Source: Arthrobacter luteolus NBRC 107841 (lineage in GTDB: Bacteria; Actinomycetota; Actinomycetes; Actinomycetales; Micrococcaceae). From it: a stretch of 64,000 bases of DNA. Shown in pieces: positions 7,739 through 15,385 of the stretch. Each line of letters opens with the position of its first letter. Position 1 is the first letter of the stretch. A program made the position numbers and the translations under genes. A model generated the notes under the pieces. That model had not been told where the DNA came from and made no database searches. It saw only the letters and a program-made list of their open reading frames with translations. The stretch lies in assembly GCF_001552075.1 (NCBI RefSeq), contig NZ_BCQM01000004.1, positions 286,263-350,262 of the forward strand, given 5' to 3'.

Positions 7739-8304
7739 CACCCGGCGAGTTTGCCGGTGCCCTGGTTGGATACACAGTGGCCGGGCGTGTAGCCCGCGGC
7801 GATTGGTGATTCGGGCGGAGGCACAGGCGACCGGGCGTATCCATGGGCCTCGTGGCACCGGTATGGAGGTGACCCCTAAAAGCCTCCGTTAGGGGTTAAA
7901 TCGACCGTTATGGGATTTTCCGCCGCCCGCGCAGCGGAGGGAAACCCCATAACGGCGGAGTTTTTCCAAAGCGGAGGGAAACGGTGCCACACAACGGCGG
8001 ATTTTCCCATAGCGGAGGGAAACGGTGCACACAATGGATGGGTTTTCCCAAAGCGGAGGACACACCGGGTTCGGCCGTAACGCTCCCTGACCGGCTGTGG
8101 CTTAGCCAAGAATGGCTCGGTCAAAACGGCTAGCGCGGTACACACTTGACCTGGTGCAGCCTGGATCAGGGCCGCTGCGGGAACCAGTAAAGTCCCGGAT
8201 CGGCCGGATTACAGCCCGGTGGGCGGGAATCGGCAAGGCTTCCGGATCACGGCCCGCCAGAAACCGACCGGGTCCCTCCTGAACGCAGGACCCGCCCTGC
8301 CGGC
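7739..8304. repeat. Non-coding interval with imperfect tandem and inverted repeats
   Basis: There is no convincing gene in these 566 bases. A unit beginning AGCGGAGGGAAAC recurs at 7933, 7970, 8011 and (degenerate) 8052, with periods of 37, 41 and 41 bases. Copies share AACGGCGGA and TTTTCCCA. CCGTTATGGG (from about 7906) is inverted at about 7946-7955, giving a long imperfect hairpin. CCCCTAA and TTAGGGG form another small hairpin near 7873-7897. The rest (8060-8304) shows nothing recognisable. The block separates the flagellin unit from the intruding uvrA-like gene. Confidence 0.7.
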
Positions 8305-10695
8305 TCAGGCCCCCACGTAGGCGGCCAGATGCTCCCCGGTGAGGGTGGCCCGCGATGCCACCAGATCAGCCGGCGTTCCCTCGAACACAATCCGGCCGCC
8401 GTCGTGCCCGGCACCCGGACCCATGTCGATGATCCAGTCAGCGTGCGCCATCACGGCCTGGTGGTGTTCGATCACGATCACCGATTTACCGGATTCGACC
8501 AGCCGGTCCAGCAGCCCCAGCAGCTGCTCGACGTCGGCCAGGTGCAGTCCGGTGGTGGGTTCGTCCAGCACATAGACGTCCCCCTTCTCCGCCATCTGCG
8601 AGGCGAGCTTCAGGCGCTGCCGTTCACCGCCCGACAGCGTGGTGAGCGGCTGGCCCAGGCTCAGATAGCCCAGCCCCACGTCGGCCAGCCGGGAAAGCAC
8701 CTTGTGCGCCGCCGGAGTCCGGGCTTCGCCTTCGCTGAAGAATTCCTCCGCCTCGGTGACGGACATGGCGAGCACCTCGGCGATGTTCCGCCCGCCCAGC
8801 GTGTACTCCAGCACCTGGGCCTGGAACCGCTTGCCCTGGCATTCCTCGCAGGTGGATTCCACCGTGGCCATCACACCAAGGTCGGTATAAATCACTCCGG
8901 CCCCGTTGCACACCGGGCAGGCACCTTCGGAGTTGGAACTGAACAGGGCCGGCTTCACGCTGTTCGCCTTGGCGAAGGCCTTGCGGATTGGCTCCAGCAG
9001 GCCCGTGTAGGTGGCCGGGTTGCTGCGGCGGGAGCCTTTGATTCCGCTCTGGTCAATGACGACGACGCCCTCCCGTCCCGCCACCGAACCGCGGATGAGG
9101 GAACTCTTGCCGGACCCCGCAACACCCGTCAGCGCGCAGAACACGCCGAGCGGAATATCGACGTCGACATCCTGGAGGTTGTTGGTGGCGGCGCCGCGGA
9201 CCTCCAAGGCGCCGGAAGCCTGCCGCACCTTCTCCTTCAACTGGGCCCGGTCATCCAGGTGCCGCCCGGTCACAGTGTCCGAGGCGCGCAGGCCCTCCAC
9301 GGTGCCCTCGAAGCAGATTTCCCCGCCCCCGGTGCCGGCACCGGGGCCCAGATCAACCACATGGTCCGCAATCGCGATCATTTCCGGTTTATGCTCCACC
9401 ACCAGGACCGTGTTGCCCTTGTCCCGCAGCTGCAGCAGCAGCTGGTTCATCCGCTGGATGTCGTGGGGATGCAGCCCGATGGTGGGTTCGTCAAAAACAT
9501 AGGTGACGTCGGTGAGGGAGGAACCGAGATGCCGGATCATCTTGGTGCGCTGCGACTCGCCGCCGGAGAGCGTTCCTGCGGGGCGCTCCAGGGAGAGATA
9601 GCCGAGGCCGATCTCCGTGAAGGAATCCAGCAGGTGCTGCAGACCGGCGAGCAGGGGCGCGACCGACGGCTCGTCCAGATCCCGGACCCACTCGGCGAGA
9701 TCGCTGATCTGCAGGGAGCACAGATCAGCGATGTTCCTGCCCTTGATCCGGGAGGAGAGCGCTTCCGGCGCCAGACGGGTGCCGCCGCAGTCCGGGCAGG
9801 TGGAGAACGTGATGGCCCGCTCCACGAAGGCACGGATGTGCGGCTGCATCGCTTCGCGGTCCTTGGACAGCATGGACTTCTGGATCTTCGGGATCAGGCC
9901 CTCGAAGGTGACGTTGATGCCTTCCACCTTGAGTTTGGTCGGCTCCTGGTAAAGAAGGGCGTGCAGCTCCTTCTTCGTGAACCGGCTGATCGGTTTCGCG
10001 GCGTCGAACAACCCGGTGTTGCTGAAAATCCGCCCGTACCAGCCGTCCATGCTGTAGCCGGGGATGGTCAGCGCACCCTCCAGGATGGACTTGGAATCGT
10101 CGTACAGGGCGGTGAGGTCGAAGTCGCTGACCGAGCCCATCCCCTCGCAGCGCGGGCACATCCCGCCGAGGCGGTTGAAGGTGGCCTTCTCAGCCTTGGT
10201 CTTACCGCCGCGTTCCACGGTGATCGCACCGCTGGCCTTCACCGAAGGGACGTTGAAGGAGTACGCGTTGGGGGAGCCGATATGCGGGTCGCCGAGCCGG
10301 CTGAACAGGATGCGCAGCATGGCGTTGGCATCCGTCGCGGTCCCCACCGTGGAGCGCGGATTGGCGCCCATCCGCTCCTGGTCCACGATGATCGCCGTGG
10401 TGAGCCCCTCCAGCTTGTCCACGTCGGGGCGGGACAGCGAAGGCATGAATCCCTGGAGGAAGGCGCTGTACGTCTCATTGATCATCCGCTGGGAGTCCGC
10501 GGCGATGGTGGCGAAAACCAGGGAGCTCTTGCCGGAACCGGAAACCCCGGTGAAAACGGTCAGCCGGCGTTTGGGAATCTCGACGTTGATGTCCTTGAGA
10601 TTGTTCTCCCGTGCGCCCAGCACCCTGATGAGGTCATGGCGGTCCGCGGGAGGTACTTCCGGCGACTGTGTGGACCGGTCCGTGGCCGTGCTCAT
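8305..10695 (-). CDS. UvrA-like ABC ATPase (UvrA2 / drug-resistance type)
   Basis: This 796-aa protein has two ABC ATPase modules. The first has Walker A TGVSGSGKSSLVF near residue 52, a zinc-finger CPRCEGMG, CPDCGGTRL, signature LSGGESQR and Walker B VFDEPTIGLH. The second has TGVAGSGKSSL, CPVCNGAG and CEECQGKRF, LSGGERQR and VLDEPTTGLH. It is shorter than housekeeping UvrA (about 950 aa), as in the UvrA2 group lacking the UvrB-binding insert. Members are linked to tolerance of DNA-intercalating drugs or accessory DNA repair. The ribosome-binding site AAGGGAG precedes the ATG. It lies opposite to and inside the flagellar locus, unrelated in function, so it looks like an insertion. Confidence 0.9.
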   Translation of the reverse strand: MSTATDRSTQSPEVPPADRHDLIRVLGARENNLKDINVEIPKRRLTVFTGVSGSGKSSLVFATIAADSQRMINETYSAFLQGFMPSLSRPDVDKLEGLTTAIIVDQERMGANPRSTVGTATDANAMLRILFSRLGDPHIGSPNAYSFNVPSVKASGAITVERGGKTKAEKATFNRLGGMCPRCEGMGSVSDFDLTALYDDSKSILEGALTIPGYSMDGWYGRIFSNTGLFDAAKPISRFTKKELHALLYQEPTKLKVEGINVTFEGLIPKIQKSMLSKDREAMQPHIRAFVERAITFSTCPDCGGTRLAPEALSSRIKGRNIADLCSLQISDLAEWVRDLDEPSVAPLLAGLQHLLDSFTEIGLGYLSLERPAGTLSGGESQRTKMIRHLGSSLTDVTYVFDEPTIGLHPHDIQRMNQLLLQLRDKGNTVLVVEHKPEMIAIADHVVDLGPGAGTGGGEICFEGTVEGLRASDTVTGRHLDDRAQLKEKVRQASGALEVRGAATNNLQDVDVDIPLGVFCALTGVAGSGKSSLIRGSVAGREGVVVIDQSGIKGSRRSNPATYTGLLEPIRKAFAKANSVKPALFSSNSEGACPVCNGAGVIYTDLGVMATVESTCEECQGKRFQAQVLEYTLGGRNIAEVLAMSVTEAEEFFSEGEARTPAAHKVLSRLADVGLGYLSLGQPLTTLSGGERQRLKLASQMAEKGDVYVLDEPTTGLHLADVEQLLGLLDRLVESGKSVIVIEHHQAVMAHADWIIDMGPGAGHDGGRIVFEGTPADLVASRATLTGEHLAAYVGA

Positions 10696-10708
10696 GGTTA
10701 CTCCCTTA

Positions 10709-10740
10709 ATTCGGACTGATGTTATTCGGATTCATTCGGA
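10709..10740 (-). repeat. Three TCCGAAT direct repeats upstream of the uvrA-like gene
   Basis: Read on the minus strand, TCCGAAT occurs three times (10740-10734, 10730-10724, 10716-10710) with start-to-start spacings of 10 and 14 bases, ending just before the ribosome-binding site. Closely spaced repeats in a leader of this kind can be an operator, but no regulator is identified. Confidence 0.5.
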
Positions 10741-10889
10741 CTTAACCGAGTGCTTCAGCAGGTGCGGCGCGCAAATCCAAGCCGTCCTGCCACGTTACCT
10801 GCGGCGGGCTCAGACAGGCTTCTTCAAACCTGCTCACTTTTCCTACCTGGTTGCTGATTGAAAACTACTTAGAGGCGCGGGGAAAGTAC

Positions 10890-10916
10890 TTACATATTCG
10901 AGTAATCCGCCGATAG
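10890..10916 (+). promoter_or_regulatory. Sigma-28-like promoter of the flgB operon
   Basis: TTAC (10890-10893), 15 bases, GCCGATAG (10909-10916). The -10 equals those before flgN and fliM; the -35 differs by one base from TAAC. The predicted start is near 10923. Confidence 0.68.
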
Positions 10917-10920
10917 CCAC

Positions 10921-10963
10921 CAGTGAGCATGGATAGCTCACTGCAACAGGCCACGGATCGGCC
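10921..10963 (+). promoter_or_regulatory. flgB leader: two stem-loops with GGA loops
   Basis: CAGTGAGC (10921-10928) pairs perfectly with GCTCACTG (10936-10943), loop ATGGATA. Six bases later GGCC (10949-10952) pairs with GGCC (10960-10963), loop ACGGATC. The second closely resembles the flagellin leader element (GGCCC-ACGGAC-GGGCC). Both loops display GGA, the core of a CsrA site. Confidence 0.6.
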
Positions 10964-10996
10964 GCTCTGTCCCCCCATATGAAGCGGGTTTTCCCT

Positions 10997-11341
10997 GTGT
11001 TCGATTCCGTGTCTTCGGTTGCACTCCAGAGTGCCCTTAACGGCCTCTCCCTGCGCCAGCGTGCCATCGCGAACAACATCGCCAACGTGAACACGCCCGG
11101 CTACCACGCCCAGCGCGTCAGCTTCGAAGACGCACTTGCCAAGTCGGTTAAGGCCGGCAGCGCCAGTTTCACCGATGCCACCACCGCCCGGTCGCTGGAG
11201 CCCACCCGGCTGGACGGTTCCAACGTCAACCTGGACACCGAGACACTTTCCAATATCGACACCGTGCTGCGATTCCAATTCGCCGCCCAGGCAGTCGGGG
11301 GAGAGGCCAACTCCCTCCGAACCGCAATGAGGAGCCAGTAA
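10997..11341 (+). CDS. flgB: Flagellar proximal rod protein FlgB
   Basis: The 114-aa product starts (GTG) FDSVSSVALQSALNGLSLRQ and continues AIANNIANVNTPGYHAQRVSFE, the rod-protein N-terminal motif, ending in AQAVGGEANSLRTAMRS. FlgB forms the first part of the axial rod above the MS ring. I chose GTG 10997 because family members begin MFDS; an in-frame ATG at 10979 would add six residues. It heads a 20-kb rightward operon and its stop overlaps the flgC ATG (TAATG). Confidence 0.9.
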   Translation: MFDSVSSVALQSALNGLSLRQRAIANNIANVNTPGYHAQRVSFEDALAKSVKAGSASFTDATTARSLEPTRLDGSNVNLDTETLSNIDTVLRFQFAAQAVGGEANSLRTAMRSQ

Positions 11342-11733
11342 TGACTTTCGACGCTATCGGGATTGCAGGCTCCGCCCTCACCGTCCACCGCAAATGGCTC
11401 GACGCCGTCTCGGACAACCTGGCGAACATGAACAACGCCTCCAGCACCGACGGCTCGGCGTTCCAGGCCCGTTATGTGCTGGCCCAGGAAGGCGCCGAGA
11501 ACACCGGCGTCTATGTTTCCGGTGTGGAGTACGGCAGCGCCGAAGGGCGCATGGTCTACGAGCCCAACCACGCCCTCGCCGATGCCGAAGGCTACGTCCG
11601 CTACCCGGACATCGACATGTCCGAGCAGATGAGCGCCCTGATCATGGCGCAGCGCGGCTACGAAGCCAACGCCGCCGTCGTTGACCGGGCCAAAGCCACC
11701 TACGAAGCTGCACTCCAGATTGGACGCTCCTGA
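11341..11733 (+). CDS. flgC: Flagellar proximal rod protein FlgC
   Basis: This 130-aa protein has the FlgC start (FDAIGIAGSALTVHRKWLDAVSDNLANMNN) within its first 35 residues, YPDIDMSEQMSALIMAQRGYEAN and a C-terminal helix DRAKATYEAALQIG. With FlgB and FliE it forms the proximal rod. It overlaps flgB and fliE by one base each, so translation is coupled. Confidence 0.94.
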   Translation: MTFDAIGIAGSALTVHRKWLDAVSDNLANMNNASSTDGSAFQARYVLAQEGAENTGVYVSGVEYGSAEGRMVYEPNHALADAEGYVRYPDIDMSEQMSALIMAQRGYEANAAVVDRAKATYEAALQIGRS

Positions 11734-12041
11734 TGCCCATTCCCGCCATCGGCGCCGTTTCCGGCACACTGCCCACCGCGTACCTGGAGAACACGGCCGC
11801 GTCCGCACCGGCCACGGACGGTTCAGGCTTCGCCACCTCCCTCGCCGGAGCGGTGGACAACGTCCAGCAGCTTTCCTCCGTTTCCAAGGAACTTGCCGTG
11901 CAGGCCGTAACCGGGGACCTGGACGACATCCATGCGGCCTCGATTGCCTCTACCCGTGCCTCCGTCACGCTCGAACTCGTGGCCGCCGTGCGTAACAAGA
12001 GCGTTGATGCGTTCAACGAAATCATGCGGATGCAGGCCTGA
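11733..12041 (+). CDS. fliE: Hook-basal body adaptor FliE
   Basis: This 102-aa protein is identified by its C-terminal half: GDLDDIHAASIASTRASVTL then ELVAAVRNKSVDAFNEIMRM, the FliE pattern (H-x-x-x-I-A-x-x-K-A-x-x-x-x-x-x-x-x-V-R-N-K-x-x-x-A-Y-x-E-I-M-x-M-x-x). FliE connects the MS ring with the rod and is one of the first export substrates. It overlaps both neighbours by a single base. Confidence 0.92.
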   Translation: MPIPAIGAVSGTLPTAYLENTAASAPATDGSGFATSLAGAVDNVQQLSSVSKELAVQAVTGDLDDIHAASIASTRASVTLELVAAVRNKSVDAFNEIMRMQA

Positions 12042-13648
12042 TGACGCAGGTGAACGCGGCCTTTGGCCGTCTGGGAAAAACCATTGGCCAGTTCACCCTG
12101 GCGCAGAAAACGCTGGCGCTGATTGGCATCGCCGTCCTGGCCCTGGGGATCTTTGCCCTGGCCAGCTGGGCCACCAAGCCTTCCTACACTCCGCTGTTCT
12201 CCGGGCTGCAGGCCTCTGACGCCAACACCATCGTGGAGCAGCTGCAGGCTGACGGCGTGCCCTATGAGATCACTGCGGGCGGCGGCACCATCATGGTGCC
12301 GGAACAGCAGGTTTATAACCAGCGGCTCAAGGCCGCCGGCGCCGGGCTGCCCGCCTCCTCCACCGGAGGTTATTCGCTGCTGGACAACATGGGCGTGACA
12401 TCCTCCGAGTTTCAGCAGTCCGTGACCTACAAGCGTGCGCTCGAAGGCGAACTCGCGAAAACCGTGGGTGCGCTCAACGGCGTAAAAACCGCGTCCGTGC
12501 AGCTTGCCCTCCCCGAAGAGACGGTCTTTGTTTCGGAAAAGGTGGATCCCACGGCCTCCGTGTTCATCGAGACGGAGAACGGGGTCACGCTCACCGGAGA
12601 TCAGGTCCAGGCGATCGTCCACCTCACCTCCGCCGCAATCGACGGGATGAAGGCGACCAACGTCGCCGTCATCGATGCCTCCGGCACTGTCCTCTCCGCC
12701 GTCGGCGTGGGGGCCACCGGAACGGCAGATAAGCAGGCCACGGACTACGAACAGCGGATCGCCGCCTCCGTCCAGGGCATGCTGGACCAGGTGGTGGGCC
12801 CCGGCAACGCGACCGTGGCCGTGGCCGCGGACATGAGTTACGAATCCGCCAACCGGGTGGAGGAAACCTTCACCAACCCGCAGGGCAACCCGGCGCTGAA
12901 CGAAGCCACCACCACCGAGGAATACACCGGCAGCAACGGCAACACCGCCGCCGGCATCCTGGGACCGGACAACATCGCGGTGCCGGACGGCGGAACCGAC
13001 GACGGGAACTACACCTCCGAGTCCAGCACCAAGAACAATGCCGTCAACAAGATCACCGAAACCCGGGAAATCCCTGCCGGTGCCCTGAACCGCCAGACCA
13101 TCTCCGTGGCCCTGAACTCCGCCACCGCCGCAGGTATGAACGTTGCGGATCTCCGCGCCCTGGTGGCCAACGCCGCGGGCATCAATGAGGCCCGCGGGGA
13201 TGAACTGACCGTGGAAATGGTTGCCTTCAACGCCAGCGGAGCCGAGGCAGCGCAGGAAGCCCTTGCCGCGGCCGAGGCCGCCGAGGAAGCCGAACGGCGC
13301 GCTGAACTCCTGCGCACCGGCATCCTGGCCGCGGGCATTGTCCTGGCCGTTATCCTGGCCCTGGTCGCCTACGCCCTGCGCTCCCGCCGGCAGAACCGCC
13401 AGGCCGTGGACATCGGCATCCTGCCCGAACTTGATCCGCTGGCCCCGCCCGCCGGGCTGGCCATGCTGGCCCAGGAGCCGGTCAAGAAGGCCCTGGAACC
13501 GTCCGTGGACACGGCGTCGCTCCGCATCGTGGCTAACGCCGCTGATTCCGAACGCAAACTCGAAGAACTTGACCACCTGGCCCTTCAGGACCCGGTGCGC
13601 ACCGCGGATTACCTGCGTAACTTCATGGACGAGGGGCAGCGGGTATGA
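12041..13648 (+). CDS. fliF: Flagellar MS-ring protein FliF
   Basis: This 535-aa protein has two membrane segments, about residues 27-47 and 425-445, flanking a large extracytoplasmic part. The YscJ/FliF ring domain begins YTPLFSGLQASDANTIVEQL and includes LAKTVGALNGVKTASVQLALPEE. A cytoplasmic tail ends DPVRTADYLRNFMDEGQR, the FliG-binding segment. FliF polymerises into the MS ring that houses the export gate. It overlaps fliE by one base and fliG by four. Confidence 0.96.
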   Translation: MTQVNAAFGRLGKTIGQFTLAQKTLALIGIAVLALGIFALASWATKPSYTPLFSGLQASDANTIVEQLQADGVPYEITAGGGTIMVPEQQVYNQRLKAAGAGLPASSTGGYSLLDNMGVTSSEFQQSVTYKRALEGELAKTVGALNGVKTASVQLALPEETVFVSEKVDPTASVFIETENGVTLTGDQVQAIVHLTSAAIDGMKATNVAVIDASGTVLSAVGVGATGTADKQATDYEQRIAASVQGMLDQVVGPGNATVAVAADMSYESANRVEETFTNPQGNPALNEATTTEEYTGSNGNTAAGILGPDNIAVPDGGTDDGNYTSESSTKNNAVNKITETREIPAGALNRQTISVALNSATAAGMNVADLRALVANAAGINEARGDELTVEMVAFNASGAEAAQEALAAAEAAEEAERRAELLRTGILAAGIVLAVILALVAYALRSRRQNRQAVDIGILPELDPLAPPAGLAMLAQEPVKKALEPSVDTASLRIVANAADSERKLEELDHLALQDPVRTADYLRNFMDEGQRV

Positions 13649-14775
13649 GCGAGCAGACATCGGGAACCGCACTGGCCACCGTTCCGGAACCGGACACCAG
13701 GCTGAGTGCGCCGGAGGCCCCGACGGCGGCAGTTCCGGCCCTGCGGCCGCAGGCACCCAGCCCTGCCCTGCCCAAGATGAGCGGCATGCAGAAGGCCGCC
13801 GTCGTCCTGATGCAGCTCGAAACCTCGCGTGCGGCCACCGTGCTGCAGCAGTTCACTGAGGCTGAGGCCCAGGAACTCGCCGCCGAGATCGTGAACCTGC
13901 GCCGGGTGGACGTCGCCGTCGTCGAAAGCGTCATCAACGAGTTCTACGACATGACGGTGGACGGCCGGCGCCGCGCCCACGGCGGCCGCGACGTCGCCAT
14001 GGGCCTGCTCGAGGCTTCCTTCGGCACCGAACGCGCCTCCGGCGTGATGGACCGGCTCGCCTCCTCCATGGCGGGCAAGTCCTTCGAGTTCCTCGAACGC
14101 GCCGAGGCCGTCCAGATTGTCAGCCTCCTCGAAAACGAACTGCCGCAGACCATCGCCCTGGTCCTGGCGCACATGCGTCCGCAGCGGGCCTCCGCCGTGA
14201 TCGGCGGTTTCCCCGAGGAGCTGCGCACCGAGGTCGCGCAGTGCATCGCCAACATGTCCCGTGCCACGCCGGAAGCAATCCGGATTGTCGCGGAAACGCT
14301 CAAGGCCCGTGCCACGGCCGTCGGCGCTGCCCGCGAGGCAGCCGACCAGATCGGCGGCATCCAGCCGCTGGTTGACATCATCAACCGGGCCGACGCCGCC
14401 ACCGAGCGGGCCCTGCTGGACGCCCTGGACGCCCGCGATCCGGAACTGGCAGAGGAAGTGCGTTCGCGCATGCTGACCTTCGCCGACCTCACCAAGCTCG
14501 AACGCCGCGACGTGCAGCTGGTGCTGCGCGGCATCGACGTCGCCGTGCTGGCCCTGGCCATGAAGGGCGCCAACGAGACGGTGCTGGAAACCATCCGCGG
14601 CAACGTCTCCGAGCGCAACCGGGAGATTCTCGACGACGAAATCGCCGCGTCGGGTCCGGCCCGCCTGTCCCAGGTGGAGGAGGCCCGCGCCACGATCGTC
14701 CGGGCGATCCGCGACCTGGAGGCCCAGGGTGCGATCACCATCCACCACGCGGACGAGGAAGAGTATGTCTACTGA
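13645..14775 (+). CDS. fliG: Flagellar motor switch protein FliG
   Basis: This 376-aa protein has a Pro/Ala-rich N-terminal extension of about 40 residues before the FliG fold (MSGMQKAAVVLMQLE). The middle domain has NELPQTIALVLAHMRPQRAS, equivalent to the family EHPQ motif with the His replaced by Leu. The C-terminal torque domain has FADLTKLERRDVQLVLRGID, keeping the alternating charges that contact MotA. FliG sits on FliF and converts stator force into rotation. It overlaps fliF and fliH. Confidence 0.95.
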   Translation: MSEQTSGTALATVPEPDTRLSAPEAPTAAVPALRPQAPSPALPKMSGMQKAAVVLMQLETSRAATVLQQFTEAEAQELAAEIVNLRRVDVAVVESVINEFYDMTVDGRRRAHGGRDVAMGLLEASFGTERASGVMDRLASSMAGKSFEFLERAEAVQIVSLLENELPQTIALVLAHMRPQRASAVIGGFPEELRTEVAQCIANMSRATPEAIRIVAETLKARATAVGAAREAADQIGGIQPLVDIINRADAATERALLDALDARDPELAEEVRSRMLTFADLTKLERRDVQLVLRGIDVAVLALAMKGANETVLETIRGNVSERNREILDDEIAASGPARLSQVEEARATIVRAIRDLEAQGAITIHHADEEEYVY

Positions 14776-15385
14776 GTCCCCGGAACGTACGTTCTCACGC
14801 ATGGCCTACCCCGCCCTGGGCGGCGGCCATGGTGTGGAACGTGCCGCCGAGCTCGGAAAAGCACAGGGCCATGCCGCAGGCTACGCAGCGGGAATGCATG
14901 CCGCAGCAGCCGAGACCGCGCGGCTGCGGACGGAACTGAAAACCCGGTTCGACGCCGAGACGGCTGCCCTCCGCGCCCGCGCCGACCACGCACTGCAGCT
15001 GCTCAACGCCGCGGAACAAAGCCTGGCCCAGCTCACCGTTCCGCATGTTGCTGAAGTCCAGGATTCCCTGGCCGCCGCTGCGCTGGAACTGGCCGAAGCA
15101 CTGCTGGGCCGCGAACTGGCCAACGGCGAGTCCTCCGCCCGCGCCGCCCTGGACCGGGCACTGGCCGGAGTCGATACACGCCTGGTGCACACCGTGCGGA
15201 TGCACCCGGCTGACCTGGCGGTCCTGGACAATGACACGCTGAACAATGCGGCGGTGATGTTCACCCCGGATCCCGGCCTGCAGCGCGGAGACGCGGTGAC
15301 GGAGTTCCCTGACGGCTTCCTGGACGCCACGCTCGCTTCCGCCCTGGCCCGTGCCAAGGCTGCCCTGCTGGGGGAACGGGCATGA
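14765..15385 (+). CDS. fliH: Flagellar export ATPase regulator FliH
   Basis: The 206-aa product starts at ATG 14765, eleven bases inside the end of fliG. Residues about 25-100 are an Ala/Glu-rich helix with Gly and Ala spacing (AELGKAQGHAAGYAAGMHAA), as in FliH stalks. The C-terminal part resembles V-ATPase E / FliH domains (LLGRELANGESSARAALDRAL, HPADLAVL). FliH dimers bind FliI and tether it to the C ring. Primary sequence conservation of FliH is low, so position between fliG and fliI is important evidence. Confidence 0.88.
   Translation: MSTESPERTFSRMAYPALGGGHGVERAAELGKAQGHAAGYAAGMHAAAAETARLRTELKTRFDAETAALRARADHALQLLNAAEQSLAQLTVPHVAEVQDSLAAAALELAEALLGRELANGESSARAALDRALAGVDTRLVHTVRMHPADLAVLDNDTLNNAAVMFTPDPGLQRGDAVTEFPDGFLDATLASALARAKAALLGERA

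Noticed and set aside
8329..10719. 796-codon open frame antisense to the uvrA-like gene
   Set aside because: Shadow frame: the opposite strand encodes a full two-domain ABC ATPase with all motifs.
11642..13756. 704-codon minus-strand frame across fliE and fliF
   Set aside because: His/Gly/Arg-rich shadow with no domains; fliE and fliF are unmistakable.
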